A stretch of 9,794 nucleotides of DNA from an uncultured Lachnospiraceae bacterium (GCA_947651335.1 CANSYV010000031.1:1-9794), one strand, 5' to 3'. Positions 1 through 8,612 are shown, counted from the stretch's first letter. Program-made: numbers and translations. The notes: a model not told the origin generated them from the letters alone.

Positions 1-20
1 GATGATGATCACCCATCCGC
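1..20. repeat. Left arm of inverted repeat at window edge
   Basis: The first 20 bases are the reverse complement of 161-180 with one mismatch (base 18), and the outer 17 bases are exact. The repeat reaches the window edge, so its full length is unknown. The arm contains the TGA stop codon and the last three codons of the giant surface-protein gene. Confidence 0.85.
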
Positions 21-3000
21 AAACTCAAATTCATCTTGATTCAGGCGTTTTTTCGTCCCGTCGGTATATACCACATTGACTGTAAATTTACCCTTATCCA
101 GTGGTTCATTCAAATAGACGAGATAATCCTCATCCTTTATGACCTCCAGCCTCATAGCCCGCAGATGGGTGATCATCATCAGGTTATCCCCCAGCTTTTT
201 CAGCATACTGCTGTCATCCGGCCGTCCGGTCAGAGCTTTCAGCTCATAATTGGGCTTTATGTCCTCGGATACGGTCCACTGGGTATCATAGGGCAGTTCC
301 AGCCTTGCGTATTCTCCTGCCCGCAGCTGGATTTCCCCGTTTTTCCCGGTTACTTCCTTCCGGATTTCCTGGTCTGTCTCTATGCTTCGGACTGCATACT
401 CTATACCGGAGCCCGGCCGGGACTCCTGGATGTCTCCCGGAGCTGTTACCGGATTTTTCGATGTAGATAGAATCTGCCGCAGCAGCATGGTAAAGGCGTC
501 ATCTGACCGGTTTTCCATTTCTTTGCCGATTTCCACTGTATAACCGGACTGATTGGAATTGACGAATCCCACGGCTTTTTCGGGCTCCACATCCATGGAG
601 TACTCCCCGGCCTGGGACAGGTTGTGTTGTACCTGCGCGCGCATCATGCCCCTTAGCGGCTGCATTTCCTCCGCCATATCTGTGTCGCGGATATCGCTTT
701 CCGCGTCTCCTGACAGATATCCTGCCAATATTCCCCAGGCATCATCCGATTCTTCCGGCACCTCCACCAGCCGCAGCAGCCGTGGCGGTGCCGGTTTCTC
801 TCCGTCCGGCTTCAGCAGTTCCTCACATTTTTCTTTGTCATACAGATTCAAGTAGACCCTCTCGTCTGTAAACCGCACTCTCGGATATAACACCGGGGAT
901 TTGTGTAAGACAATGCGTCCGTCTGCTCCTGTCTGCTGAATACGGTCACTGGCAGGTTTTCCTCCGGCGAATACCAGATAGGAAACATTTTCTGCCGGGC
1001 TCCATCCTCCCTCGCCGTCATATTCCTCTACCCGCCATACCAGCTTCGCGTTTTCCGGAACCTCCTGGGAATTTAAAACCATGGTTTTGTCAACTGTACA
1101 TTGGGAGCCAATGCCAAGCACCTGATTATAGATCACTGCTGACGGCTTCCCGTTGACCGTTCCCTGGATTCCCTGGTCATCCGCGGGAGACTTCTGTGTA
1201 ACCTGATAGTATTCCTGCTGTCTTAATCCTGAACTCAGCTGTCCTCTCTGGTTCCCCGCCGCAGACCGCAGCATGGGCAGACCGCCTTCTCCCGGCGCCA
1301 GCTGGTTTGGCTTTGCTGCTGACCAGATCGTATGCTGGCTTTCTTTGTCTTCTGTCACAATATATTCTGTCTCTCCAGGCAGTCCCTCAATCACCACCGT
1401 CTTCCACGGCTCAATCCAGACGGAACTCTGCCACGGCCATAAGACATTTTTGGAAATTCCGCTGAGCTGGTCAATCACTGTTACGTAAACGCCAGCTTTA
1501 CTCTGGTACTCTTCCTCATTGGCTGGAGAAGGCCATCTCTCGAAATAGCCGTCCTGATTTTTAACTTCCAGGGTGAGCTGCACTTTTCCGCTGGCTGCTC
1601 TGTCACACGAGGAAACATAATCAAAATATGACTCCCCCGGATCGTCCATGTCAGCCTCAGACCATGTGACCTTTTTCTTCAGCTCCTCAATGTATTCTCT
1701 GCCTTTCTCATCCCCTCCTGTATATTCTTTTCCAAGAAGCAGACTGTCCCCGCTGCCGTTGATCATGGACACCTCCGCCCCCTCTCCGGTGAATGTTCCC
1801 CTGCTGGGAGCTCCAGGTTTTCCTGGCCCGGCCATCTCTTCGTCTTCACTGGCGGGATAGAGCTGAGGATAATCCTCATCCTGCATCTCCACCACCTCAA
1901 ATGCCTGCCCCAGAAGGCCCGCGTCTTTGAATACAGCGGTCTGCCCGTTCTTCAGCGTAAACTTCCCGTCTCCATCCGTTTGATAAATCTGCCCGCTTTC
2001 AGGCTGGACTTCAACGCCTTTTTCCGTTAAGGTATAGGGATGGTTTATCAGCGGTTTTTCGCCCACCTTCACCTGCATAGTAAAGGACCTGCTGTTCACT
2101 TCTTCCTGCGCGTCTGAATCATCCAGCTCATAGACTACCGTTTTTGTCACTGACAGCGGCCTTTTCAGATAGTCATTGGTAACTGTCAGCTCTTTGCTGC
2201 CGCTGAATACAGGCATGGTCACTTCCTGGGTGCCATTTACCGGGCGGTACAGCTCCTGAATTCCTGTCTCTACTTCTGTCACCACATAGGTCTTTCCCGC
2301 TTCCAGTCCCTGAATCACCACTGTACGGCCCGCACATGCACAGGCAAATTCTCCCTGCTCATCCAGTGTTCCCTTTTCTTCTGAGGGTGTGCCATCGGGA
2401 TTCAGCAGAAGCCATGGTTTCCCTTTCACTGCCTCTGGCTCCTGGTTTTCTCCTGTCACTTTCTCAATCCGGAAGGTAAATTCCTGCGTACATTCTTCCG
2501 GGTCCTGATGGGTGAGTTCTTTGGTCAGAGACAGTTCCTTCCATTTATATATGTTGATAATTGCCGCCCTGGCCCCATTGACGGGGAGAGTCCCGCTGAC
2601 AGTATCTGTTCTGCAAATCCAGTCCTGCAGTTCTCCGGTCTGCTCTTTCACTTCATATTCTGTCCCCACGCTTCCCGGAAACAGTGCTATAATCTCTCCT
2701 TTTTTGATTGTAAAACGCCCATTTATATCTGTTTTGCCGTAGCCTTTGTCTCCACGGCTGGTGTCAATCTCCGGAGCTCCGCCGTCTGTGCGCACACTGT
2801 CCACATAGCAGTACCGGGCCTCTGCCAGAGGACTGCCCCCGGCGTTCACCTGAAAGGTAAACTCACTGTCAGCCACAAGGGCCCCTTCCGGAACTCCCTC
2901 CAGATACTTCTGTACATAGAGTACCGGACGGTATGTGTTGGTGACTGTTACCGTGCGGATTACGCGTCCGTCTGCCTCTGTCACAGCTGTGTCACTCTCT

Positions 3001-6000
3001 GATTCCCAAAACAGGCTGCCGATTTCTTGCACATTGATGCTCTCCGCACTAGGCAGTTCTTCAAAGACGGCCTTTTCATCCGCGTTAAGCCTCAGCCGCC
3101 CGCCCCCGTCCGTTGCGTACATCCGGTTCTCCTGGCGAATCCAGTCTCCCTCTGGGGATTTTTTGTAAAGCTGATATTCTCTGTTGGCCAGAGGTTTTTC
3201 CCCGGAAATCTGCCCGGCCTCAGAAAGCCGGAATTCAAATGCTGTATCTTTCACAGCCTCCGGCACATCCCCGCCAAACTCTTTGACGATCTCCAGGGCT
3301 TCTTTTCCCCTCAGGCTTACCCTCACCGAATTGCCTTCCCGAATATTTTTGTCCCCAGTACCCACTGCCTCTGAGAACCACGCGGGATTATTGTATGTGT
3401 ACTCCGCGTTTTCCGGCTTTTCCTCCGGTGCGGTCATCTTGATCTGGAAAACCGCCGTGGCGCCTGACTTCAGAATAAACTCTCCGCCATCTTCCGTATG
3501 GCTTAGGTCTACCGCTATGGATTGGACAGCCTCTTTGCTTATTCCAGCCACTGCCAATGCATCTTCGCCGCGGTACCATCCATTGTCCGGTGTCAACTGG
3601 GCAGTCCCGCTCCCCGGCTTGGATGTGTCTTCAGGTATAGGCGCCTTTCTATCTGTGCTGTAATAAATATCAGGGGCTATCCCCATTTCCCTTAAAGCCG
3701 CCACATCCACGGACTGGAAGGTTCCCTGCCATCCACTGTGCTCAAAAGGCTCGAACAAATCTCCATCGCCGTCTCTGTCTTCCTGTGCGTTCTCCAGGTG
3801 GTCGTACACAACGATATTTTTCAGTTCATTGGCCACAGCTTTTACCGCAATGCTGTAGGTATAGCCGCCCCCGGTTTCCACAGCCGCGCTTTCACTGTAG
3901 ACGCCGAATCTGTCGCTGTCTGCCCGTACCAGTTTCTCAATCCCTGATTCGGATGCCTGGGCAGTATCTTCGTTGGTTACATTTTGGGCATACAGGACAT
4001 TTCTGATACCTGTGATTCCATCCTCATTGATATCACTTCCGAAAATCTTACATTCCTTTTCCAGACTTTTGGGAACAATCACGCCGTCATCACAGGATAC
4101 TTCTGTTTCCTGCCCGCACAATGGCTGGCCATAGAGCGGTTCCCCGGCTTTGTCTTCCGGCATGAACGCGCTGACATTGGCTTTATCCTTCACAATGCCC
4201 TGGTCTTTCCAGTCATAGTACGCCCGGAAGTTCACACCCCAGCCCTCGATCCACCGCTTATTGGTAAACACGGCGGAATCGGCGCCTTCGTACTCAATGT
4301 GGAAAACCACCATGGTACGGCCGGTTCCTCTGTAGTTTTCTATAATGTCTCTTTTCGAGTCCACTGTCACCGTCGTCTGGCTGGTGTCCCAGCTCTTTGG
4401 CTGGGTTTTGTAGTTTTCATTGGCAAGATTGGTGATGCGCCCTGCCGTCACCTGATAGGACGGGTCAAAACGCATGCCAGTGGGAAGCAGATCATAGAAC
4501 ACCACATGGTTTCTGCCCGGTGAGTTCATCCCCTTGCTTTTCAGGTAATTCACTGCGTCCTGGCCGAATATTTCATATCCGTCATAGGCAGTCAGGCTGT
4601 AATCCACCAGCACACGGCTGTTATTGGCATCATTTACCGCTTTGGATGTTTTATATGAAGAAGCTTCCTTTCCCAGCCATGATACATCTTTCATGACATT
4701 ATCCCTCTGCAGCAGTATTCCATATAAGTTTTCTGTTGCTTCCTTCAGCCCTGGCTCTTTGTAATTATCCCCTTTGATCTCTGTCTCATGGCAGTACCGG
4801 CCCTTCACTCCATCCGTGTATTCTGCCCCCATCACGCCGGACACGTCTTCTATCTGTATCGTGGGATTTTCTGCTTCCCCGCTGCTTATAATTTTTCCCA
4901 GCGCAGGGGAATCTTTTTTAAAGCACACGGCCACGTCAATCTGGCAGGTGGTCTTATAATCCGCGGTCTGATGTACCGCCTTAACCCTCCAGGGTTTCCG
5001 CTGAATCTGCTCCTGGGTGAAGGAATACTGCATCACGCCGGAGGTATCCCATGGGATTTCCCCCACCTGTTCCCATCCTTCGTCAATGTCTGTCTTCTCA
5101 GAATCCTCATACATGGCATAGATTTTTACGCTTCTGTCTATGTCATCCCCAATGCCTGACTCGGGAGCTGTCTCCCGGTCTTCCCATACATCATAACCCA
5201 CATCTTTCTGGGTAATGGTGACACCTGAGTAATAGTAATCCTCACCGGTGAGCATCTGAGCCTCCCCGCTGGACGGATATAGATACATCACATCATCCAC
5301 AGTGGTAAGCTCACAGCTCTTTCCCTCAATCCAGGCCCCCACCGGCTGTTCCTGGCTGCCGTTAATCTCATGTGTCAGCTGGTAGCCGCGAAACACCCCT
5401 TTTGTGGTGAAGGGAAGGCTTCCATAGTCTTCTCCTTTTTCTTTCGCCTGTTTGTAGACATCCAGCCATCCTATGTAATTTACTTTGTCGCTTTCTTTTT
5501 CCACACCCACCATATCACCGGAATACGTCCAGTCATAATCCACATAATTCCACTGGGCAGAATCGTATTGATCCTTCCCATCCAAGGGTGTATCCACAGG
5601 CTCCATGTACATCTGGATAAGATTTTCAAGCCGCGTTCCCTCGGATACGCTCCCGGCCGGGTATGCCGTCACCACATAGAAACGGCTTCCCCAGGACTTT
5701 TCCCGGCTTCCGGTCTTTGCCGTAATCTCACCGCCTTCTGTTCCGTTCAAATCGGGAAAATCAAGCGGCAGGTCATAGGCTGTTCTCCTGTCTGAATTGT
5801 CCAGAAAGCCTACTACCTCTCCCCCTCCAGAACCCTGGCTGCCGGAAAAATAAGGCTGCTCCAAAATTTTCAGGTTCCACGGCTGGGAGGCGCTGCCTTT
5901 TACCTTCACATCCCAGACTGCGTATCTGTAATTATGGAAATCATCTCCCTGATATTTCTCAGGCAGAGCCCCCTGGATGTAGGTTTCCACCTGGGCTTCT

Positions 6001-7076
6001 GTATAGAGCCCCGGCGTATATTTTCTCCGGTAATCTTTGTAAAGGGTTTTGCTCAGGCTGTCCAGGGACACTGAAGAATCCACACGCCCTGTCAGGGGTT
6101 GCGTCTCCCTGGTTTCTCCTTCTTCTTTTGCCCCCACCGTTATCTGGGGCTGCAGAAACCACTCCTGTCCGTCTATGATTTCCATCATCTGGAGATTTTT
6201 GTACAGCACCTGCCAGGCGGCGTTGCTCCCGGCTGTGATGTTCTTATAATTAAAGAACACCAGCTGCGCGTCCCACCCTTCCCCTTCTATGCGATAGTTG
6301 AAAGGGGTGCTCCTGCTGTACGTGTAATCCTCCACGCTCTGTCCAAAAGGTACCGCAATGTCTGTGGGAAGAATCATTTCCCCGGCTGGCTTTGTGATAT
6401 TCTCCTGCTCTGCGCCTCTGTACTGAAGCAGTACTGCCGGTACCCTCACTTCCACCTGCCCGGCGGGAATATCCGTATCGGTGTGGAATTCCATCTGATA
6501 CTTCAGATTGAAATCTCCGTTCTCCCCTGCCTTTGTCACATCATAACGGCTGTCTTCATTTACGTAGTAAGCGTCAAAGGTCCAGCTGCTGTTCACGAAG
6601 CCGCGCAGCTTATCCATGCCTTCGTCCTGCCACACAGCCTCACCGGTCTCATCTTCCGGCAGTTCCTCCAGTTCTTCCAATGACAGGGACTCCCCGGCTT
6701 CCTGCCAGTTCTCTGCATCCACAGAAGCGTCCGCAGGTTCTCCAGGCATCTCTTCCACCAGGACATCCCCGTTTCCCGTCTCTGTTTCTGCAAAGCATTC
6801 CTCTCCATGGATATGTTCTTCCAAAACAGGAGTACCGCAGATGAGATTACCGTCCGCGTCATAACATTCTTCTCCATGGGCATGCATGTTTAAACCACAG
6901 TCCTGCGTTTCCTCTGTCTGGCCTTCACTGTCCATGGCCTGGCCATCCATCCGCAGAGCTGTAAACACCCCCGATGTGACCAGCAGAGCCAGGCACAGGA
7001 ACAGCGCCAGCCACCGTTTGAATCTTTTTTGCCTGCGCAAGAGTCTCTCCGTCTGTTTTTTCACCAAAGCGCCCAT
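9..7076 (-). CDS. Giant multidomain surface protein (Cna-B/SpaA/pilin-like domains), 2355 aa, C-terminus apparently truncated
   Basis: This is a probable exported adhesin or pilin-like surface protein. I chose the ATG at 7076 because AAAGGAGG lies 7 nt upstream; an in-frame ATG 11 codons earlier has no such site. A basic stretch (residues 6-21) and a hydrophobic segment (22-41) form a signal peptide. Residues 60-95 carry a His/Cys pattern (C60, HAH 65-67, C71, C80, HIH 88-90, C94) of a kind seen in clostridial SpaA-type proteins. Residues of about 100-1250 are large and not recognised. From about 1255 onward come beta-rich repeats of roughly 110-230 residues, each opening with a K-containing strand (EIVKEF, LYVQKYL, SLTKEL, SVTKTV, LLLGKEY, TVDKTM, VEIGKEM) and mostly closing with an ExxD/ExE-like strand. 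This is the pattern of Cna-B/isopeptide pilin domains, and intramolecular Lys-Asn links are inferred. Residues of about 2305-2355 begin an Ig-like domain (VVYTDGTKK) that stops abruptly. No LPxTG motif, C-terminal membrane segment or sortase gene is visible. It is the last gene of a likely operon. Confidence 0.9.
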   Translation of the reverse strand: MGALVKKQTERLLRRQKRFKRWLALFLCLALLVTSGVFTALRMDGQAMDSEGQTEETQDCGLNMHAHGEECYDADGNLICGTPVLEEHIHGEECFAETETGNGDVLVEEMPGEPADASVDAENWQEAGESLSLEELEELPEDETGEAVWQDEGMDKLRGFVNSSWTFDAYYVNEDSRYDVTKAGENGDFNLKYQMEFHTDTDIPAGQVEVRVPAVLLQYRGAEQENITKPAGEMILPTDIAVPFGQSVEDYTYSRSTPFNYRIEGEGWDAQLVFFNYKNITAGSNAAWQVLYKNLQMMEIIDGQEWFLQPQITVGAKEEGETRETQPLTGRVDSSVSLDSLSKTLYKDYRRKYTPGLYTEAQVETYIQGALPEKYQGDDFHNYRYAVWDVKVKGSASQPWNLKILEQPYFSGSQGSGGGEVVGFLDNSDRRTAYDLPLDFPDLNGTEGGEITAKTGSREKSWGSRFYVVTAYPAGSVSEGTRLENLIQMYMEPVDTPLDGKDQYDSAQWNYVDYDWTYSGDMVGVEKESDKVNYIGWLDVYKQAKEKGEDYGSLPFTTKGVFRGYQLTHEINGSQEQPVGAWIEGKSCELTTVDDVMYLYPSSGEAQMLTGEDYYYSGVTITQKDVGYDVWEDRETAPESGIGDDIDRSVKIYAMYEDSEKTDIDEGWEQVGEIPWDTSGVMQYSFTQEQIQRKPWRVKAVHQTADYKTTCQIDVAVCFKKDSPALGKIISSGEAENPTIQIEDVSGVMGAEYTDGVKGRYCHETEIKGDNYKEPGLKEATENLYGILLQRDNVMKDVSWLGKEASSYKTSKAVNDANNSRVLVDYSLTAYDGYEIFGQDAVNYLKSKGMNSPGRNHVVFYDLLPTGMRFDPSYQVTAGRITNLANENYKTQPKSWDTSQTTVTVDSKRDIIENYRGTGRTMVVFHIEYEGADSAVFTNKRWIEGWGVNFRAYYDWKDQGIVKDKANVSAFMPEDKAGEPLYGQPLCGQETEVSCDDGVIVPKSLEKECKIFGSDINEDGITGIRNVLYAQNVTNEDTAQASESGIEKLVRADSDRFGVYSESAAVETGGGYTYSIAVKAVANELKNIVVYDHLENAQEDRDGDGDLFEPFEHSGWQGTFQSVDVAALREMGIAPDIYYSTDRKAPIPEDTSKPGSGTAQLTPDNGWYRGEDALAVAGISKEAVQSIAVDLSHTEDGGEFILKSGATAVFQIKMTAPEEKPENAEYTYNNPAWFSEAVGTGDKNIREGNSVRVSLRGKEALEIVKEFGGDVPEAVKDTAFEFRLSEAGQISGEKPLANREYQLYKKSPEGDWIRQENRMYATDGGGRLRLNADEKAVFEELPSAESINVQEIGSLFWESESDTAVTEADGRVIRTVTVTNTYRPVLYVQKYLEGVPEGALVADSEFTFQVNAGGSPLAEARYCYVDSVRTDGGAPEIDTSRGDKGYGKTDINGRFTIKKGEIIALFPGSVGTEYEVKEQTGELQDWICRTDTVSGTLPVNGARAAIINIYKWKELSLTKELTHQDPEECTQEFTFRIEKVTGENQEPEAVKGKPWLLLNPDGTPSEEKGTLDEQGEFACACAGRTVVIQGLEAGKTYVVTEVETGIQELYRPVNGTQEVTMPVFSGSKELTVTNDYLKRPLSVTKTVVYELDDSDAQEEVNSRSFTMQVKVGEKPLINHPYTLTEKGVEVQPESGQIYQTDGDGKFTLKNGQTAVFKDAGLLGQAFEVVEMQDEDYPQLYPASEDEEMAGPGKPGAPSRGTFTGEGAEVSMINGSGDSLLLGKEYTGGDEKGREYIEELKKKVTWSEADMDDPGESYFDYVSSCDRAASGKVQLTLEVKNQDGYFERWPSPANEEEYQSKAGVYVTVIDQLSGISKNVLWPWQSSVWIEPWKTVVIEGLPGETEYIVTEDKESQHTIWSAAKPNQLAPGEGGLPMLRSAAGNQRGQLSSGLRQQEYYQVTQKSPADDQGIQGTVNGKPSAVIYNQVLGIGSQCTVDKTMVLNSQEVPENAKLVWRVEEYDGEGGWSPAENVSYLVFAGGKPASDRIQQTGADGRIVLHKSPVLYPRVRFTDERVYLNLYDKEKCEELLKPDGEKPAPPRLLRLVEVPEESDDAWGILAGYLSGDAESDIRDTDMAEEMQPLRGMMRAQVQHNLSQAGEYSMDVEPEKAVGFVNSNQSGYTVEIGKEMENRSDDAFTMLLRQILSTSKNPVTAPGDIQESRPGSGIEYAVRSIETDQEIRKEVTGKNGEIQLRAGEYARLELPYDTQWTVSEDIKPNYELKALTGRPDDSSMLKKLGDNLMMITHLRAMRLEVIKDEDYLVYLNEPLDKGKFTVNVVYTDGTKKRLNQDEFEFADG
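161..180. repeat. Right arm of inverted repeat inside the 3' end of the surface-protein gene
   Basis: On the coding strand this arm reads GATGATGATCACCCATCTGC, within codons for MMITHLR. It pairs with bases 1-20 across a 140-bp spacer that encodes the start of an Ig-like domain. It could be a recombination site or the template of a fold-back chimera; see the finding at this locus. Confidence 0.85.
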
Positions 7077-7083
7077 TGCGCCG

Positions 7084-7091
7084 CCTCCTTT
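7084..7091 (-). promoter_or_regulatory. Shine-Dalgarno site of the surface-protein gene
   Basis: AAAGGAGG on the minus strand lies 7 nt before the ATG at 7076. It fixes the start and suggests strong translation. It sits in the 39-bp gap after the signal peptidase stop, with no terminator or promoter evident there, which supports co-transcription. Confidence 0.85.
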
Positions 7092-7115
7092 CTTTTTCAA
7101 CTCTCTCAATCCAAA

Positions 7116-7682
7116 TTATTTTATAAAACCGATTTTGGACAATGGCCAGATACGCACCAGAACTTCTCCCATCACGTCTTTCTTTTCCACACAGCCCACC
7201 GCGCTGCTGCGGCTGTCTATAGAAACTGTTCTGTGATCCCCCAGGACAAACACCCGCCCCGCCTGTACCCGGCAGGGAAATTCTATGCTGCATTTTCCCA
7301 GGGCCTTTTCCGATACATATGGTTCGTCAAGAAGTTTCTCATTCACATACACATTGCCATCTCCATCTATGTCAACCCAGTCCCCGGACAGGGCAATCAC
7401 CCGTTTTACCAGGATACTGCTGTTATAATTAAAGGCGATCACATCCCCTGCTCTGTACCGGGAACCATTCACCGCCACTACCAGATCACCGCTCTTTAAG
7501 GTATCTTCCATGGATGTTCCGTTAATCTGAAGAACGGGGAGCCAGAGCAGCATAACCAGCACAGACGCCGCTGCAGCCGCAAGCAGAAAGAACACCATGT
7601 TCCCCAGCAGCCGGACGCAGTCATCCCTGTCCTGTATCCGTTCCAGTTCTCTTTCCAGCACCTCCAGAGACGGAATCTCCAT
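7116..7682 (-). CDS. Type I signal peptidase (S26 family), 188 aa
   Basis: This is a membrane-anchored serine/lysine protease that removes signal peptides at the outer face of the membrane. There is one membrane segment at about residues 29-51, preceded by a charged N-terminus. The catalytic serine is Ser57 in GTSMEDTL and the general-base lysine is Lys93 in LVKRVIALSGD. The conserved GDHRTVSIDSR box is at 148-158. The length fits short Firmicutes enzymes. The start is uncertain. The ATG at 7682 fits the family N-terminus (MEIPSLE) and lies just after the upstream stop at 7714, but it has no good ribosome site. A tandem ATGATG at 7790-7785 has AGGGGG 9 nt upstream and would give 224 aa overlapping the AP2 gene by 77 bp. 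A GTG at 7733 is a third option. The gene lies between the AP2 gene and the giant secreted protein, so that protein is its likely substrate (inference). The general symbol lepB/sip is not assigned because this is probably an accessory paralogue. Confidence 0.92.
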   Translation of the reverse strand: MEIPSLEVLERELERIQDRDDCVRLLGNMVFFLLAAAAASVLVMLLWLPVLQINGTSMEDTLKSGDLVVAVNGSRYRAGDVIAFNYNSSILVKRVIALSGDWVDIDGDGNVYVNEKLLDEPYVSEKALGKCSIEFPCRVQAGRVFVLGDHRTVSIDSRSSAVGCVEKKDVMGEVLVRIWPLSKIGFIK

Positions 7683-7713
7683 GTCTTTGGATGCCCGGCT
7701 GTCCGCCTTCTTT

Positions 7714-8574
7714 TTAACGCCCCTGACCTTCACTTCTTTTGCTTTCTGGCCGGGAACCTTCTGAATAGTACCATTGAAGGAAATCATCATGCAGTTCTTC
7801 CCCCTGGCGGCGCGCCTTGACTGCCTCCTGTTTATCCAGGTAAGAGCCCAGGTAGTATTTCTTCCCTTTAAACCCAATCTGCGCCACCCACTTTCCCTGC
7901 CTGCCGTCCAAATACACTCCTGTATGGCCGCTGGTATTGTTTCGATTGAGTTTTTTCTTATGGGCCTCCAGTATTGCCACTGATGTGCCGTCCACAAGCT
8001 TCAGGTTTTCTTTATACATTCCCGCCTGAAGGCAGCCGCAGCTCTTTGTCTTGCCGCTCTGAAGGAGAGTCTGCCCCACGACAGTTTCCCTTCCGCAGTC
8101 GCACCTGCATTTCCATCGATGCATTCCGGCCCGCTTTCCCCCGTACCCTGTGACTACCAGGTGGCCAAAGCGTTTTCCCACAAAGTCTTTCAGCTTAGGC
8201 CGGCTGAGACAGCCGCAGCTTTTCCGATACCCGGCATGCAGCTGATGCAGGGACGCAAGCACCTCACCGCCGCAGTCACACCGGCACCGCCAGACCACTG
8301 TCCCTTCTGAGCGCAGTTCTGTGGGTTCTATGGCTGTCAGCCGCCCAAAACGCATCCCCGCGATATCCCGCTGTCCAGGCTTTGTCCTGGAGAGACAGCC
8401 GCAGTCCGTGACCGTCCCCCTCTGAAGGCACCTGGTATCCAGCAGGATTCTGCCTCCGCAGCTGCACTGACACTCCCAGACTGTGTACCTGTTCTTCCGC
8501 TGTCCGGTATCCCCTGTCACGGTCAGTCTCCCTACCCGGGTGCCTATACCGATTCTTTGGCGTGTCGCTTCCAT
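7714..8574 (-). CDS. Protein with three CxCxCG...CGC modules and a C-terminal AP2-like DNA-binding domain, 286 aa
   Basis: This is a likely DNA-binding protein. Three repeats of about 55 residues (roughly 9-63, 71-125, 131-184) each have a G-x-RFG-x-L-like start, a W-x-C-x-C-x-C-G knuckle (C35/C37/C39, C97/C99/C101, C156/C158/C160) and a CGC near the end (58-60, 120-122, 179-181). They look like zinc-binding modules. Residues of about 212-267 resemble an AP2/integrase-type DNA-binding fold (SGHTGVYLDG, KWVAQI, KKYYLGSYLDKQEAVKAR). A basic tail follows. No nuclease motif (HNH or GIY-YIG) is visible. The ATG at 8574 is preferred because GGAGG lies 7 nt upstream; a GTG at 8580 would sit against that site. 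It is the first gene of the likely operon with the signal peptidase and surface protein, directly downstream of the paired palindromes. Bacterial AP2 proteins often come from phages or homing elements. A role as regulator or recombination accessory factor is inferred. Confidence 0.8.
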   Translation of the reverse strand: MEATRQRIGIGTRVGRLTVTGDTGQRKNRYTVWECQCSCGGRILLDTRCLQRGTVTDCGCLSRTKPGQRDIAGMRFGRLTAIEPTELRSEGTVVWRCRCDCGGEVLASLHQLHAGYRKSCGCLSRPKLKDFVGKRFGHLVVTGYGGKRAGMHRWKCRCDCGRETVVGQTLLQSGKTKSCGCLQAGMYKENLKLVDGTSVAILEAHKKKLNRNNTSGHTGVYLDGRQGKWVAQIGFKGKKYYLGSYLDKQEAVKARRQGEELHDDFLQWYYSEGSRPESKRSEGQGR

Positions 8575-8612
8575 CCACACCCCTCCCCCTTATCTCCCGG
8601 CTTTTTGGCCGC

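Noticed and set aside
1..180. The left inverted repeat as a second target of the same serine recombinase
   Set aside because: Its arms share no sequence with the GTATAC-centred palindromes, so one enzyme acting on both is not supported.
36..6844. Many plus-strand open frames of 60-194 codons across the surface-protein gene
   Set aside because: They lie antisense to a 2355-codon gene with a signal peptide, ribosome site and recognisable domains. None shows its own domain or ribosome site.
7714..8574. AP2-like protein as an HNH or GIY-YIG homing endonuclease
   Set aside because: No HNH or GIY-YIG catalytic motif is visible; only Cys modules and a DNA-binding domain are seen.
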